A DNA stretch of 64,000 nucleotides from Tautonia sociabilis (GCF_003977685.1 NZ_RYZH01000024.1:34478-98477); one strand, 5' to 3'; positions 35,562 to 44,957 are shown, counted from the stretch's first letter. Program-made: numbers and translations. The notes: generated from the sequence alone by a model not told the origin.

Positions 35562-36419
35562 GTCGGAGATTGCCGGCTCTCAAGAGTTTCGTCGCCCGAT
35601 CTCCGTCCGTGGTCGCGACCTGGTGTTTCCGATCCCTCCCTGTGCTCCTCTCGACCAACCGACCTCACGCGAGACCCGGGCCGGGTCGGATCAGATCAGA
35701 TCGCCATCCGAATCCGAAGCCCAGGATCGGCGCGCAGGACGAACGCGAGACCGACTCGCTCCTCTGCGAGCCGGCGGACGTTTTCCTCCCGAGATCCAAC
35801 CGAACCGCCCCCGCCGGGTTTTGGACCGGGGGGCCCGGGGCGGCCCTTGCACGCAATTGGGCCCCGCTCCTCATCGGGGAGCTTACCACGCGGCGCCGGA
35901 TCCGGTCGGGAATTCCTGCCACGCGTTTCGGATCCGAGCCGGACGCCAAGGACGCCCGAATCCGTCGTTCGTTGGGTGGGATCAGGGGAGAAGACGGACG
36001 CATGACGGGCCGATCGCAACGGGCGGATCCGGGGGACGATGCCGCTCCAGGATGACCCGGAAGCCGGGCAGCGCGAGGCTTCCCGACAGCTCCCGGAGAC
36101 GAGGCTCGGAGCGAGGGCCCCGGCACCTCGGGCGCCGAGTGCGCCGCCGGGAGGGCGCGGCCTGATCAGAAGCGCCGAGGTCGTCGGGAGGACCGAGACG
36201 CCGCCGGCTCAGCTGAGTTCGATGTCTTGCGCTTCTGGTTTTATCTCGTTTTGTCAACGTGTTCTGGGCCGCGGTCGCTGCGGCAAAGCGCGGTGGGGCC
36301 GCCCCTCGATCCCGATCGGAGGCTGGGCGAGCCGGCTCCCGACCGGGCTCGGGGGATGGTAGGATGGGCCTCCGACCGTTCCCAGCGCCCCCGATCCCGA
36401 TTGCCGGAGCCGAGCCCCC
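35562..36419. other. Gene-free divergent region between the giant exported protein and proC
   Basis: 858 bp with no convincing coding frame on either strand. Near 35690-35703 there is a short GATCA direct repeat. A markedly AT-richer patch lies at about 36210-36257, with TTGACA on the minus strand (36257-36252) but no matching -10. A -10-like TAGGAT sits at 36360-36365 before proC. The long spacer probably contains the regulatory region of the giant gene, but nothing specific can be assigned. Confidence 0.4.
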
Positions 36420-37271
36420 ATGAGCGCCCTGTCCTCCCTCCCCGAGCCGCGCTGGGGTTTCATCGGCGCGGGCAAGATGGCCTCGGCGCTGATTCGGGGG
36501 ATGATCCGGGCCGGCTCGGTCTCGCCGTCGGCGATCCTGGCCAGCGACCCGAGCCCCGAGGCCAGGAACGCCCTGGCCGCCGACGGCGTGACCACCTCGC
36601 CCTCCAATGCCGAGGTCGCCCTGGGCAGCGACGTCCTGGTCCTGGCGGTCAAGCCGCAAGCGATGACCGAGGCGCTGGCGGGGCTGGACGGCGGCGGGGC
36701 CGGCAAGCTGGTGATCTCGGTCGCCGCCGGGGTGCCGCTGGCGAGGCTCGGGGCCGGGATCGGCACGGGTGCCCGGCTGGTCCGGGTGATGCCGAACACG
36801 CCGGCCCTGGTTGGCGAGGGGGCCTCGGCCTACTGTCTCGGCCCCGGCGTCACCGAGGCCGACGAGGCCCTGGTGCTCCGCCTGCTTCGCTCGGTCGGCA
36901 TCGCCCGTCGGGTTCCCGAGTCGCTCATGGATGCCGCCACCGGCCTCTGCGGCAGCGGCCCGGCGTTCGTCTACGCCGCGATCGAGGCCCTTTCCGACGG
37001 CGGAGTGCTCGTCGGCCTTCCCCGGGAGCTGGCGACTCAGCTTGCCGCTCAGACGGTACTCGGCGCCGCCCGGATGGTCCTGGCGACTGGAGAGCACCCC
37101 GGCGCGCTCAAGGACCAGGTCGCCAGCCCCGGCGGCACGACCATCGCCGGCCTGCACGCCCTGGAGCGCGGCGCGTTCCGCGCCGCGCTGATCGGTGCCG
37201 TGCAGGCCGCCGCGCTCCGATCGGCCGAACTGGGCCAGGAGGCCCCCGGTCACGGCCCGTCCCGGGCTTGA
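36420..37271 (+). CDS. proC: Pyrroline-5-carboxylate reductase
   Basis: A 283-residue cytoplasmic NAD(P)H enzyme for the last step of proline synthesis. The Rossmann motif is WGFIGAGKMASALIRGM. Later family blocks are VLAVKPQAM, SVAAGVPL, VRVMPNTPALVGEG, MDAATGLCGSGPAFVY and DQVASPGGTTIAGLHALE, all intact, including the proline-loop signature. Length is slightly above the usual 265-275 because of a short N-terminal and C-terminal extension. The ATG at 36420 fits the family. It is convergent with the LamG gene (27 bp between stops) and monocistronic. Confidence 0.95.
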   Translation: MSALSSLPEPRWGFIGAGKMASALIRGMIRAGSVSPSAILASDPSPEARNALAADGVTTSPSNAEVALGSDVLVLAVKPQAMTEALAGLDGGGAGKLVISVAAGVPLARLGAGIGTGARLVRVMPNTPALVGEGASAYCLGPGVTEADEALVLRLLRSVGIARRVPESLMDAATGLCGSGPAFVYAAIEALSDGGVLVGLPRELATQLAAQTVLGAARMVLATGEHPGALKDQVASPGGTTIAGLHALERGAFRAALIGAVQAAALRSAELGQEAPGHGPSRA

Positions 37272-37298
37272 ACCTGGAGGCCCCCCGGCCCGGCCGGC

Positions 37299-38819
37299 TC
37301 AGGACGAGAGCTGGGCGACCTCGGCGTCGGTCAGCGCCCGGCCGACCGCGAAGAGGTCGTAGATCCGGCCGCCGAGCGGTACGAAACCGGCCGACTCAAC
37401 CGGTCCTCCCACCCGAGCCGTCGCTCCGGCCAGGCTCGTGCCGGCTCCGATCGTCGCCGCCGGCCCGGAGGGGAGGCCATTGACGAACACCTGAAGGGCC
37501 GTCCCGTCTCGACGGACGGCGACGACGGCGTCGACGCCGGTCGCCAGGCTGGCGGCCGAGGAGGCCGAGACGAGGGGCTCCCCCGAGGCCCGATACGACG
37601 CCACGACGTTTCCCGACGGGGAGACCGCCAGCCGGTTGACGACACCTCCTGAAGCGTCGGCCTCGGTGTAGATCACCGCCGGGCTGCCCGACGGCAGAGC
37701 GTCGAGCCGGACCTTCGCCACGATCGTGAAGGCCGGGCGGTTCCCGACGACCGGCCCCGGGGAAAGCGAGAGGCGGTCGTTGGCCCCGTCGAGGTTGAGG
37801 AAGCTGGCCGATCGATAGATCGGACGGGAGGCGACCGCGTTCTCCGAGAAGATCCGTCCGGCGACCCGGTCGGTCCAAGCCCGAACCGGGTCGGCCTCGT
37901 TCGCCGGACTGCCCACGATGCCATCGACCCCCGGCGTCGAGGCGGTATCGACCAGCGTCGTCGACCCGATGCTGTCTCTCCGGTTGCCCGAGGGCTCGTC
38001 GAGCGTCCAGCCCGCGACCATTCCCCAGGCCGCCCGCTGCGCCGCCGAGATCCCCGAGTAGGGGAGGCCGGCACCACCGTTGTACAGAGCGTCCCGGATC
38101 GTCGCGGCGGCCGAGCCGATTCCCCCGGTCGGCGCCTTTCCCAGACAGACCTGATCCAGCTGGCCATCCAATCGGCCGGCTCCTGATCCAAACGCACCGA
38201 GCGTCAGCGGCGCCGCCCCGATCCAGATGCCACCGGAGAACGCGGTCGTGTCGAAGGCGCCCCCGTTGACCGAGATGCCGATGCGGTCGGCGGTCGCGTC
38301 GTGGTAGGCCATCAGGAACATCCAAACCCCCGTCGGGGGCGATCCGAAGGCGTCGGCCCTGACCTCGACCGCCGAGGAGACGCCATCGGACGTGACCGCG
38401 AGTCGGAGTCGATCCGCGATGGGATTGTAGGCGATTTGGTATTCGCGATTCGGGGCGCCGCTCCACTTGGTGAGCAGGGCCCGCTCCACGGACTTGGCGT
38501 CGAGCCGGACCCAGAGGGCCCACCAGCAATCGACGTCGCCGATTTGCACGGCCGCGTTGGAAGGGGCCGACAGCTGTTGCGTGGCGCCGTCGAAATCGGC
38601 CGCCCCCCGGGCGGTCACTCCCGTCTTCCCATCCAGCCAGAGCAGCCGATCGGGGGCGGTTTCTCGGGTGAGCGGGGGGACAGAGGAGGTCGCCCGGGGG
38701 CGAATCGGCCGGTAGTAATACGGGAGGCGTCGATTGGTCACGGGAGTCGATCCGGATGGCCGCCGAGTCGCTCGGGGCAGGGGAGGTCGACGAGGTCGAC
38801 CAGGGATAAAGACGCGCAT
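37299..38819 (-). CDS. LamG/concanavalin-like two-domain protein
   Basis: A 506-residue protein with two LamG-like jelly-roll domains. The first is about residues 55-230 (DGKTGVTARGAADFDGATQQ, CWWALWVRLD, SNAAVQIGDVD) and the second about 330-500 (ASFLNLDGANDRLSLSPGPV, AFTIVAKVRLDA, VAVRRDGTALQVFVNGLP, GRIYDLFAVGRALTDAEVAQ). The ending LFAVGRALTDAEVAQLSS is a typical LamG terminus. The N-terminus MRVFIPGRPRRPPLPR and RRLPYYYRPIRP is very basic with no signal peptide. This recalls phage- or structural-type carbohydrate-binding proteins of planctomycetes. A longer start, ATG 38948 with CAGG upstream, is possible (549 residues). Function is probably carbohydrate or surface binding; no enzyme motif was found. 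Confidence 0.7.
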   Translation of the reverse strand: MRVFIPGRPRRPPLPRATRRPSGSTPVTNRRLPYYYRPIRPRATSSVPPLTRETAPDRLLWLDGKTGVTARGAADFDGATQQLSAPSNAAVQIGDVDCWWALWVRLDAKSVERALLTKWSGAPNREYQIAYNPIADRLRLAVTSDGVSSAVEVRADAFGSPPTGVWMFLMAYHDATADRIGISVNGGAFDTTAFSGGIWIGAAPLTLGAFGSGAGRLDGQLDQVCLGKAPTGGIGSAAATIRDALYNGGAGLPYSGISAAQRAAWGMVAGWTLDEPSGNRRDSIGSTTLVDTASTPGVDGIVGSPANEADPVRAWTDRVAGRIFSENAVASRPIYRSASFLNLDGANDRLSLSPGPVVGNRPAFTIVAKVRLDALPSGSPAVIYTEADASGGVVNRLAVSPSGNVVASYRASGEPLVSASSAASLATGVDAVVAVRRDGTALQVFVNGLPSGPAATIGAGTSLAGATARVGGPVESAGFVPLGGRIYDLFAVGRALTDAEVAQLSS

Positions 38820-39273
38820 CGTGCCCCAGGCCCGCCCCGCTTCCGGCCCCAGCGATGTCGCCCGGCCCGCGAGGACGCCGGTCGCTCCCGATCCCGGCGC
38901 GGACCTCTGCTCAACCGAACTATCGGGCCGATCCCGAGTCACGGTCATAAAAACCTGAGTGGATCATCTCGCCCGACTCCTGTTGCCGGGGACGGCCGTG
39001 CTCCCTGGTCGACGCCAAGACGGTGCCGAGGCCGAGATCGAAGCGGGACGGCCGGGGAGCCGAGTCGGAGATCGTCGTCCCGGATTCGTCGCCGGTCTCG
39101 TCGGCCCCGGCCCCGGCCTCGGCCTCGGTGGCGGACGGAGTTCTCCTCCCGAGAACAACGCGATCGGCGCGCAACAACGGCCAGCGACCGCGATCGAGAG
39201 GGTGAGCGGCGGGCATGACGGCCGGGCCGCGAGGGATGAGAAGACTTCAGGGATTCTGGCGCAGAGGATTGTT
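38820..39273. other. Intergenic region, no assigned content
   Basis: 454 bp between the LamG gene and the small LEPR-type gene. It may include the longer start of the LamG gene (ATG 38948). Otherwise only short GC-rich frames and a simple CCGGCCTCGG-like run near 39105-39130 are seen. The right end carries AGAGGA just before the ATG at 39274. Confidence 0.35.
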
Positions 39274-39659
39274 ATGTCCACTCGTGTGTTCAATATGCTG
39301 AACCGGACCCGCCGACAGTTCTCCGCCCGACGGGCCCCGGCCCGCCGCATCGTCCCGGGCGTCGATCCTCTGGAAGGCGCCGGGTCTCCTCCTCCAACGT
39401 TCCTGGCATGGGCGCGATAATGATGACCGGCGCCCCGGTGATGGATGCCTTCCCCGCGACCCAGGGCGCCTCGAGTGTCCCGGCTGTCGACTACTCCGTC
39501 GGGGCGACGGCGTCCCCGACGGCCGCCGGCCCGACGGTCCAGGCGGAGGGGATCGGGACGGGCGTCAACACGACGACCAACCAGGAGGCCGGCCGCTTCG
39601 GCGGAGCGAAGGCGATCGGCTCTGTGCCGATCAACCTCGGGGATCAGGTTGCCTTCTGA
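39274..39659 (+). pseudogene. Small LEPR-XLL-type protein gene, frameshifted
   Basis: Two overlapping frames together describe one small planctomycete protein. The first (39274-39420, 48 codons, good Shine-Dalgarno AGAGGA) reads MSTRVFNMLNRTRRQFSARR...GVDPLEG and then loses sense and stops. The second frame, open from before 39370, continues as GRRVSSSNVPGMGAIMMTGA and ends GSVPINLGDQVAF at 39659. Joined at about 39374, the product would read VDPLEGRRVSSSNVPG, close to the LEPR-XLL pattern PLE-R-LLS. So a one-base shift has hit this motif. An ATG at 39408 could still produce the 83-residue second half. It could also be a sequencing error. The mature half is Ala/Thr/Gly-rich with no known domain. 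Confidence 0.5.
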
Positions 39660-39736
39660 GCGGGTGGGGCCGGCGCGGGGGGGAGCTGCGAGGGGAGTCT
39701 CGCTCGGGAGAACCTGGCCACTCCCCTTGGTCGTTT

Positions 39737-39779
39737 CCGGCCCTTGAAGGCCGGGACGGCCCTCCGGGGAGGGAGGGCC
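39737..39779 (+). terminator. Tandem hairpins downstream of the small LEPR-type gene
   Basis: CCGGCC-CTTGAA-GGCCGG (39737-39754) is followed at once by GGCCCTCC-GGGGAG-GGAGGGCC (39758-39779). There is no U tract; possible factor-assisted termination. Confidence 0.35.
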
Positions 39780-39900
39780 GAGGGAGTCGAGAGGGATCGG
39801 CAGTCAGTCGTCAAGCCGGGATCGGGCGTCGAGAACGCGAGATCGGGAGTCGACGGCGTAATGGAGGGCGTTGCGAGCGGCGCGATCGGCCAAGCCAGAA

Positions 39901-39931
39901 AACAAAAAAGGCCACGCCGGACGGCGTGGCC
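39901..39931 (-). terminator. Intrinsic terminator of tRNA-Glu
   Basis: On the minus strand, a stem GGCCACGCCG/CGGCGTGGCC (39931-39910, near-perfect 8-10 bp) is followed by TTTTTT (39909-39904) and a second T run. It lies 16 bp after the tRNA 3' end. This is the only classical U-tract terminator I saw in the window. Confidence 0.8.
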
Positions 39932-39946
39932 TTCAACTCCTCAGAG

Positions 39947-40019
39947 CACCCCCACGGGGATTCGAACCCCGGTCCCATGGCTGAGAACCATGTATCCTAG
40001 GCCTCTAGACGATGGGGGC
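39947..40019 (-). tRNA. tRNA-Glu (anticodon CTC)
   Basis: A 73-base cloverleaf on the minus strand. The acceptor 5' strand GCCCCCA pairs with TGGGGGT (G-U at the first pair), and the discriminator is G. The D region is TCGTCTAGAGGCCTAGGA, the anticodon stem-loop CATGG-TTCTCAG-CCATG gives anticodon CTC (reads GAG), and the T arm CGGGG-TTCGAAT-CCCCG is perfect. The CCA end is not encoded (CTC follows). An intrinsic terminator lies just downstream. Confidence 0.96.
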
Positions 40020-40238
40020 ATTTTGAGTTGTGTCGTCGACGCTTTCGTCGCTCGAACGACATAAGAGATTCTAGCGTCGCGAAGCACGCTCGGCAAGACG
40101 GAGGTGGGACGAAAATGGGAGGGAATGGCAGGCAGGGGGGAAGCCCTCGCCGAATGATGCGGCGATTCGGTAAAATCGAACAGATGACGCCCGAGTGATC
40201 AGGGGGACGTCGCCGCGTCGAGGCGGATCGGGCCAGCC

Positions 40239-41039
40239 ATGCCGCATGTCTCCAGCAACGGCCAGACCCTGTACTTCGAGGACCAGGGGCCCCGGGATGG
40301 GCCTCCCTTGGTCTTCCTCCCGGGACTGGGAGGCGACCATCGCGCCTTCGCGGTGGCGATGCGCCACTTCTCCCGGCGATACCGGGTGCTGGGGCTCGAT
40401 CACCGGGACGTGGGCCGCAGCTCCCGGGCCGAGGGGGACTATACCATCGCCGACCTGGCCGAGGACGCCGCCGGCTGGATCGAGGCGATCGGCCTGCCTC
40501 CGGCGGTGGTCGTCGGGCAGTCGATGGGGGGGCTTGTCGCCCAGGAGCTGGCGATGCGCCGGCCGGGGGCGGTTCGGGGGTTGGTGCTCGCCTCCTCTCA
40601 CGCCGGGGCCGACACCTGGCGGAAGGTCCTGCTGCAATCCTGGATCGACCTGAGGGCGAAGTGCGAGCCGGCCGAGTTCACCCGGCTGGTCCTCCCCTGG
40701 CTGGTGGCCCCGGCCTTCTTCGACCACCCGGCGCAGGTCGAGGGCCTGATCCGGTTCGCCGAGCGCAACGAATACCCCCAGGACGCCGACTCCTACGCCC
40801 GACAGGCCCGAGCCGCCCGCTCGCACGAGGCCCGAGGACGGCTCGGCCACATCTCCTGCCCGACCCTGGTTCTGGTCGGGTCTCGGGACCTGGTGAATCC
40901 GCCGGAGAAGTCGGCCGAGCTGGCCGAGCTGATCCCCGGCGCCCGGCTGGTGCAACTGCCGGAGGTCGGCCACCTGCCGCACATCGAGGCCGGTGCGGCC
41001 TTCCGGTCGGCCATCGACGCCTTCCTCGACACCCTCTGA
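40239..41039 (+). CDS. Alpha/beta hydrolase (PcaD-like)
   Basis: A 266-residue cytoplasmic alpha/beta-fold hydrolase. The strand-turn [14 protein letters not shown] precedes [13 protein letters not shown]. The nucleophile elbow is GQSMGG. The acid is in [12 protein letters not shown] and the catalytic His in EVGHLPHIE. These match the 3-oxoadipate enol-lactonase/PcaD-like subgroup, but no beta-ketoadipate genes are near, so an esterase or lactonase of unknown substrate is the safer call. A -10-like TAAAAT at 40171-40176 has no clear -35. The ATG at 40239 is the only sensible start. The CHAD gene follows after 93 bp in the same direction. Confidence 0.88.
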   Translation: MPHVSSNGQTLYFEDQGPRDGPPLVFLPGLGGDHRAFAVAMRHFSRRYRVLGLDHRDVGRSSRAEGDYTIADLAEDAAGWIEAIGLPPAVVVGQSMGGLVAQELAMRRPGAVRGLVLASSHAGADTWRKVLLQSWIDLRAKCEPAEFTRLVLPWLVAPAFFDHPAQVEGLIRFAERNEYPQDADSYARQARAARSHEARGRLGHISCPTLVLVGSRDLVNPPEKSAELAELIPGARLVQLPEVGHLPHIEAGAAFRSAIDAFLDTL

Positions 41040-41132
41040 CCGGCTGATCGGCCCCGCTCCGGCCTCCTCTCCCTTCCGCGAGCGCTTCCGACTCGATCCC
41101 TCGTCCCTCCCCAGACGAACTGTGAAGATTCG

Positions 41133-42047
41133 ATGAGCAAGACCGTGAACCTGTCCAAGAAATCGGCCCGGAGGGCCGGGCCCTCGGCCCGGGTGCCGGT
41201 CCTCTTGGCGTTGAAGGCGGCCCTGGCGGACGATGTGCTGCGGATGCTCGATCACGAGCCGGGAGCTCGCCGCTTCCTGCCGGAGGACGTGCACCAGATG
41301 CGCACCTCGGTGCGCCGGATGCGCTCGGACTTGCGCTTCTTCGGGCCGGCGATGGAACGGGACCGCTCCCAGACGCTCCAGGAGGAGCTGCGATGGCTGG
41401 CCGGCGTGCTTGGCGCGGTCCGGGACCTCGACGTCCTGGCGGATCGCCTCCGCTCGGCGGCCGTCGAGGTCGGGGCGGTTCCCCGGAGCGACCCGTTGTT
41501 CGAGGAGATCGCCCGGCGGCAGGACTCGAGCCGAGCGGCGCTGGCCGAGGCGATCGACGGCCGACGCTACCTGGCGCTGCGGGAGGCGGTCATCGCCGAG
41601 GCGAGGGCTCCCTCACCCGGCCCCTCGGCGGGGAGGGAGGCGGCCTCGGTGCTGGTCGACCGGCTGGTGAGGGACCGGAAGCGGTTGCTCGACCGCCTGA
41701 AGGACTCGCCGGCGGACTCGCCGATCGAGACGTTGCACGAGCTTCGGAAGCGGGCGAAGCGGACGCGATACGCCGCCCACTCGGCCGCCGACTGGCTCGG
41801 CCGCCGCGAGGCCGCCGGCCGGGCCTGTCTGGCGATCGCCAGGCAGGCGAAGGCGATCCAGGAGGTGCTTGGTTGCGTGCAAGACGCGAGCGTCGCCGAC
41901 GCCTTCATCCGGGAGGTCGCCGACGCGCTTCCCGCCGACGACCCGTTCCGGTCGGCGGCCGGGGCGCTGCTCGATCACCAGCGCCGGGAGGCCGAGGAGG
42001 CCCTCGCCTGCTACTCGGCACTCCGGGAGGAAATCCTGGGCGGCTAG
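41133..42047 (+). CDS. CHAD-domain protein
   Basis: A 304-residue all-helical protein. The N-terminal part carries conserved histidines and basic helices typical of CHAD: EDVHQMRTSVRRMRSDLRFF (His and Arg spaced on one face), LRWLAGVLGAVRDLDVLADR, and a second copy, IETLHELRKRAKRTRYAAHS. CHAD domains bind inorganic polyphosphate and are linked to polyphosphate granules. There is no CYTH domain, so this is a CHAD-only protein. The N-terminal 25 residues are Lys/Arg-rich and may be flexible. It is probably in one transcript with the hydrolase upstream and the membrane protein downstream (97 bp). Polyphosphate binding is established for the family; no partner kinase is in the window. Confidence 0.88.
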   Translation: MSKTVNLSKKSARRAGPSARVPVLLALKAALADDVLRMLDHEPGARRFLPEDVHQMRTSVRRMRSDLRFFGPAMERDRSQTLQEELRWLAGVLGAVRDLDVLADRLRSAAVEVGAVPRSDPLFEEIARRQDSSRAALAEAIDGRRYLALREAVIAEARAPSPGPSAGREAASVLVDRLVRDRKRLLDRLKDSPADSPIETLHELRKRAKRTRYAAHSAADWLGRREAAGRACLAIARQAKAIQEVLGCVQDASVADAFIREVADALPADDPFRSAAGALLDHQRREAEEALACYSALREEILGG

Positions 42048-42144
42048 GTCCGGCTCGGTCGGGCAGGGCATCCGGCGGTTCCGGCTCGGTCTCCGGAACG
42101 CCCCGGATCGGAAGGAGCGGAGGCGTCCGGTCGTGTCGGGAACG

Positions 42145-43410
42145 ATGACGGCAGGGGGACAGGGCGAGGGCGAGGGCGAGGGGAAGGGAGAGCCCCCGAC
42201 CTTCCGGGAGGCGGCCTTCCGGGTGGCGCTGGGGGGGGCGACCCTGGCGATGCTCGGGCTGTCCTGGCCGCTCTGGGTCGGACGGGGGGGGGAGTTCCCG
42301 AGGGTGCCGTTCGTGCCGGGGCTGCCGGAGCCGGGCTGGCTCCGCGTCGTGCTGGGGGCGGTGCTGGTCGGGTCGATCGTGGCGGGGATGGCGGGTCGGC
42401 GCTGGTTGCTGGCCGGACCGCTGGCCTTGGCGTACCTGGTGGCCGGGGACCAGCATCGGTTTCAGCCCTGGGTGTATCAGTATGCACTGATGGCGATGGC
42501 GCTCGGGGCGCTGCGCCGGGCCCGGGCCCTGGGGCTCTGCCGGGTCTTGCTGGTGGCGTTGTACGTCCATTCGGGGCTGTCGAAGCTGGATGCGACGTTC
42601 GCCAGGGAGGTCGGCCCGGCGTTCCTGACGCAGCTTGCCGGTCCCCTGGGGCTCGACCCGATGTCCTGGCCGGGACCGCTCCGCTCGGCGGCGAGCCTGG
42701 CGATGCCGGCTTGGGAGCTGCTCGTCGGTGTCGGGCTGGCGATTCGGGCCACCCGGCCGTTCGCGCTGGTCGGCGCGGTGCTGATGCACGCGACGCTCAT
42801 CATGATTCTCGGCCCCTGGGGGCTGGACCACAGCACGATCGTGGTTGTCTGGAACGCCTCCTTGATCGTCGAGGGCGTGATTCTCTTCGGCCGGACCGGG
42901 CTGGGCCGGGAGGTCTCGGCGATGGAGCCGATGCCGCGATGGGGGTGGGCGATCTCGGGCGTCTTCGGGCTGGCGGTCGTCCTGCCGCTGGCGGAGCGGT
43001 GGGGGAGATGGGATTCCTGGCCGTCGTTCGCCCTGTACGCGAGCCACGCGGAACGGGTTTATGTGTCGGTGCGATCGGACGCCCTGGGGGACCTGCCCGC
43101 ATCCATCCGGAGGCACCTCCGCCCCTCCCGGCTGGGGGACCCCTGGCGACAGCTCGACCTGACCTCGTGGAGCCGGGCCGAGCGCGGCACCCCGCCGTAT
43201 CCGCAGGCCCGGGCGGCGGTCGGCGTGGCCGAGGCGCTGGCCTCTCGGCCCGGGATGGCCGGCTCGGTGCGGGCGATCGCCTGGGGGAGGGCCTCCCGGT
43301 TCTCCGGCCGCCGGACGCGATCCGAGGCGATCGGCCTTGAGGCCATCCGGCGGCTGGCCGATGGATTCACCCTCAACGCCCACCCGTCCTCGACTCGGGG
43401 ATCGGGCTGA
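42145..43410 (+). CDS. HTTM-like multi-spanning membrane protein
   Basis: A 421-residue membrane protein. The N-terminus is GEGEGEGKGE, encoded by a GGGCGA repeat. Membrane segments include ALGGATLAMLGLSWPLWVG, WLRVVLGAVLVGSIVAGMAG, WLLAGPLALAYLVAG, YALMAMALGALRRARALG, RVLLVALYVHSGLSKLDATF, AMPAWELLVGVGLAIRA, FALVGAVLMHATLIMILGP and WAISGVFGLAVVLPL. The motif YVHSGLSKLDATFAREVGPAF is what one sees in HTTM/vitamin-K-dependent carboxylase-like membrane proteins (YxxSGxxKL). A soluble tail of about 100 residues ends the protein. The start is ATG 42145; GTG 42133 is an alternative. No enzymatic function is proven for this bacterial group. Confidence 0.7.
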   Translation: MTAGGQGEGEGEGKGEPPTFREAAFRVALGGATLAMLGLSWPLWVGRGGEFPRVPFVPGLPEPGWLRVVLGAVLVGSIVAGMAGRRWLLAGPLALAYLVAGDQHRFQPWVYQYALMAMALGALRRARALGLCRVLLVALYVHSGLSKLDATFAREVGPAFLTQLAGPLGLDPMSWPGPLRSAASLAMPAWELLVGVGLAIRATRPFALVGAVLMHATLIMILGPWGLDHSTIVVVWNASLIVEGVILFGRTGLGREVSAMEPMPRWGWAISGVFGLAVVLPLAERWGRWDSWPSFALYASHAERVYVSVRSDALGDLPASIRRHLRPSRLGDPWRQLDLTSWSRAERGTPPYPQARAAVGVAEALASRPGMAGSVRAIAWGRASRFSGRRTRSEAIGLEAIRRLADGFTLNAHPSSTRGSG

Positions 43411-43554
43411 GGTCGAGGAGCACGTCGTCCGGCAGATCGATCGAAGGGGCGCCGGCCTCGAACACCGCCGGCCTGGCGCCGGCTCCGCCAGGGATCTGCC
43501 CCGACGCCGGTTGCCGAGGCACCTTCCTCGTGATGATGGGGCGGTGATCGGCGG

Positions 43555-44595
43555 TCAGGAGGCGACCTTCGGCCTCGATGCGCCGTAGGAACGGGGGACG
43601 ATGACCGAGGAGGCCCGGGGGAGGACCCGGACGGTCCAGGGATCGGGGGCGTCGGGGTCGATGACACCGCCGGGGTCGCCGTCGAGCTGGACGGGGACCG
43701 GGACCTCGGCCGACACCGAGATGCGCCGGATGCGACGGTGCCAGACGTCGGGCCGGCCGAGGTGGCGTCCCCGGAAGACGAGCCAGAGGTAATGGAGTGC
43801 GGCCATCGGGCCGGGATCCCGGAAGACGACGAGGTCGAGCAGGCCGTCGTCCTCCCGGGCCTCGGGGGCGATGGGCAGGCCGAGGGCGTAGCGGGGGAGG
43901 TTGAAGACGATCGCGATCGAGCCGGAGAGCAGTTCGGGGGGCCCGGGGTCCTCGACCCGGATCGACAGGGGAGGGAACCCGTAGCCGAAGCTCGCGCGCA
44001 GCACGGGCTCGACATACGCGACCCGGCTGGTGGGACGGACTCGTCTCGCCCGGCCGAGCCGGGCCAGGTGGTGCCGTGTGACGACCTCGGCGTCGAAGCC
44101 GACGCCAGCCATCAGGGCGAACCGCCTCCCCCTGGCCTCGCCCAGGTCGAGCGGCAGGGCGCGGCCCTCGGCGATCAGCTCGGCGACCCGCTCGGGGTCG
44201 CCGGGAATTCCAAAGTGCCGGGCGAAGAGGTTCTCGGTGCCGGCCGGAAGGACGGTGATGGGCACTGCTGGGCGATCGTTCAGCAGCGCCCCCACGGTGC
44301 CGTCGCCGCCGACCGCCACGAGGGACCGACAGCCCGAGCCCGGCCCGGCCTGACGGACCAGCGCCTCCCGATCGTCCGGGGTCCAGCCGACGACTGACGC
44401 GATTCCCCGGCGTTCCAGGGCCCGAACGAGGCGATTGACCCTGCGGACGCCCGCGCCGATGCCGGAATTCGCATTGGCGATCACCCCCACCCAGGGGATT
44501 CCCGGGGGGGGGCGGTCGGCCTCCGACAGCAACCGACCTTCGGGGACGATCGACCCGGGGTCAGGGTGTCTCGGGGGTGGTCCATCCTCGACCAT
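43555..44595 (-). CDS. Diacylglycerol kinase-family lipid kinase (YegS/DagK-like)
   Basis: A 346-residue cytoplasmic, membrane-associated enzyme of the DagK catalytic family, phosphorylating diacylglycerol, sphingoid or a related lipid. The nucleotide region is GVIANANSGIGAGVRRV (replacing the usual NPxSG), then SLVAVGGDGTVGALLND (GGDGT), TVLPAGTENLFARHFG (PxGTxNxxA) and RFALMAGVGFDAEVV. The C-terminal sandwich has REDDGLLDLVVFRD, the family signature in which DGxLD carries the catalytic aspartate, and LDGDPGG. The ATG at 44595 is preferred; a TTG 13 codons earlier is possible. It is convergent with the HTTM-like gene and monocistronic. Confidence 0.88.
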   Translation of the reverse strand: MVEDGPPPRHPDPGSIVPEGRLLSEADRPPPGIPWVGVIANANSGIGAGVRRVNRLVRALERRGIASVVGWTPDDREALVRQAGPGSGCRSLVAVGGDGTVGALLNDRPAVPITVLPAGTENLFARHFGIPGDPERVAELIAEGRALPLDLGEARGRRFALMAGVGFDAEVVTRHHLARLGRARRVRPTSRVAYVEPVLRASFGYGFPPLSIRVEDPGPPELLSGSIAIVFNLPRYALGLPIAPEAREDDGLLDLVVFRDPGPMAALHYLWLVFRGRHLGRPDVWHRRIRRISVSAEVPVPVQLDGDPGGVIDPDAPDPWTVRVLPRASSVIVPRSYGASRPKVAS

Positions 44596-44957
44596 CGATC
44601 GGGCCGATCCTATCGCTTCGGGAGGGGGGCTCAAGGGGAGGCCGGAGGCGCCCAGACCGGACGGTCGACGGGGGCGATTGGCCAGGATCTCGGAACGGAG
44701 AGAACAAGGCTCAGAGAGCAGGAAGGCTCAGAGAGCACAACGGGGCGACGACGTCGCCAGCAGGATCGGGAAGCGGGGAGGACAGGGCTCCGGGATCAGG
44801 GACGAGAACGCAACGGGGAAGCGGCGTCGCCAGCAGGATCGGGGAGTCGAGGGGCCGGGCTCGATCTCGACGAATCTCGAAGGAGCGCCGAGCAGGTCTT
44901 GCCCGGCGCTCCGGCTTGATTCGACCGAGGTGGCACGTTCCCCGATCGGCCTGGGGA
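44596..44957. repeat. Degenerate intergenic direct repeats
   Basis: No gene. GGCTCAGAGAGCA occurs twice (44708-44720, 44725-44737). A 33-bp unit beginning CAACGGGG and ending GTCGCCAGCAGGATCGGG occurs twice (44738-44770 and 44811-44843; 29 of 33 identical), with a 40-bp spacer rich in GGGATCAGGGA-type words. The unit may be a genome-wide dispersed repeat. Confidence 0.55.

Noticed and set aside
32304..36005. Open frame of about 1230 codons on the plus strand, antisense to the giant exported protein
   Set aside because: Arg/Gly/Asp-rich low-complexity translation mirrors the codon pattern of the real gene; the minus frame has motif and domain structure.
36252..36257. TTGACA -35 on the minus strand
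   Set aside because: No -10-like hexamer at a workable distance.
42160..42185. GGGCGA repeats as a microsatellite of interest
   Set aside because: Only about three copies; too short to claim variability.
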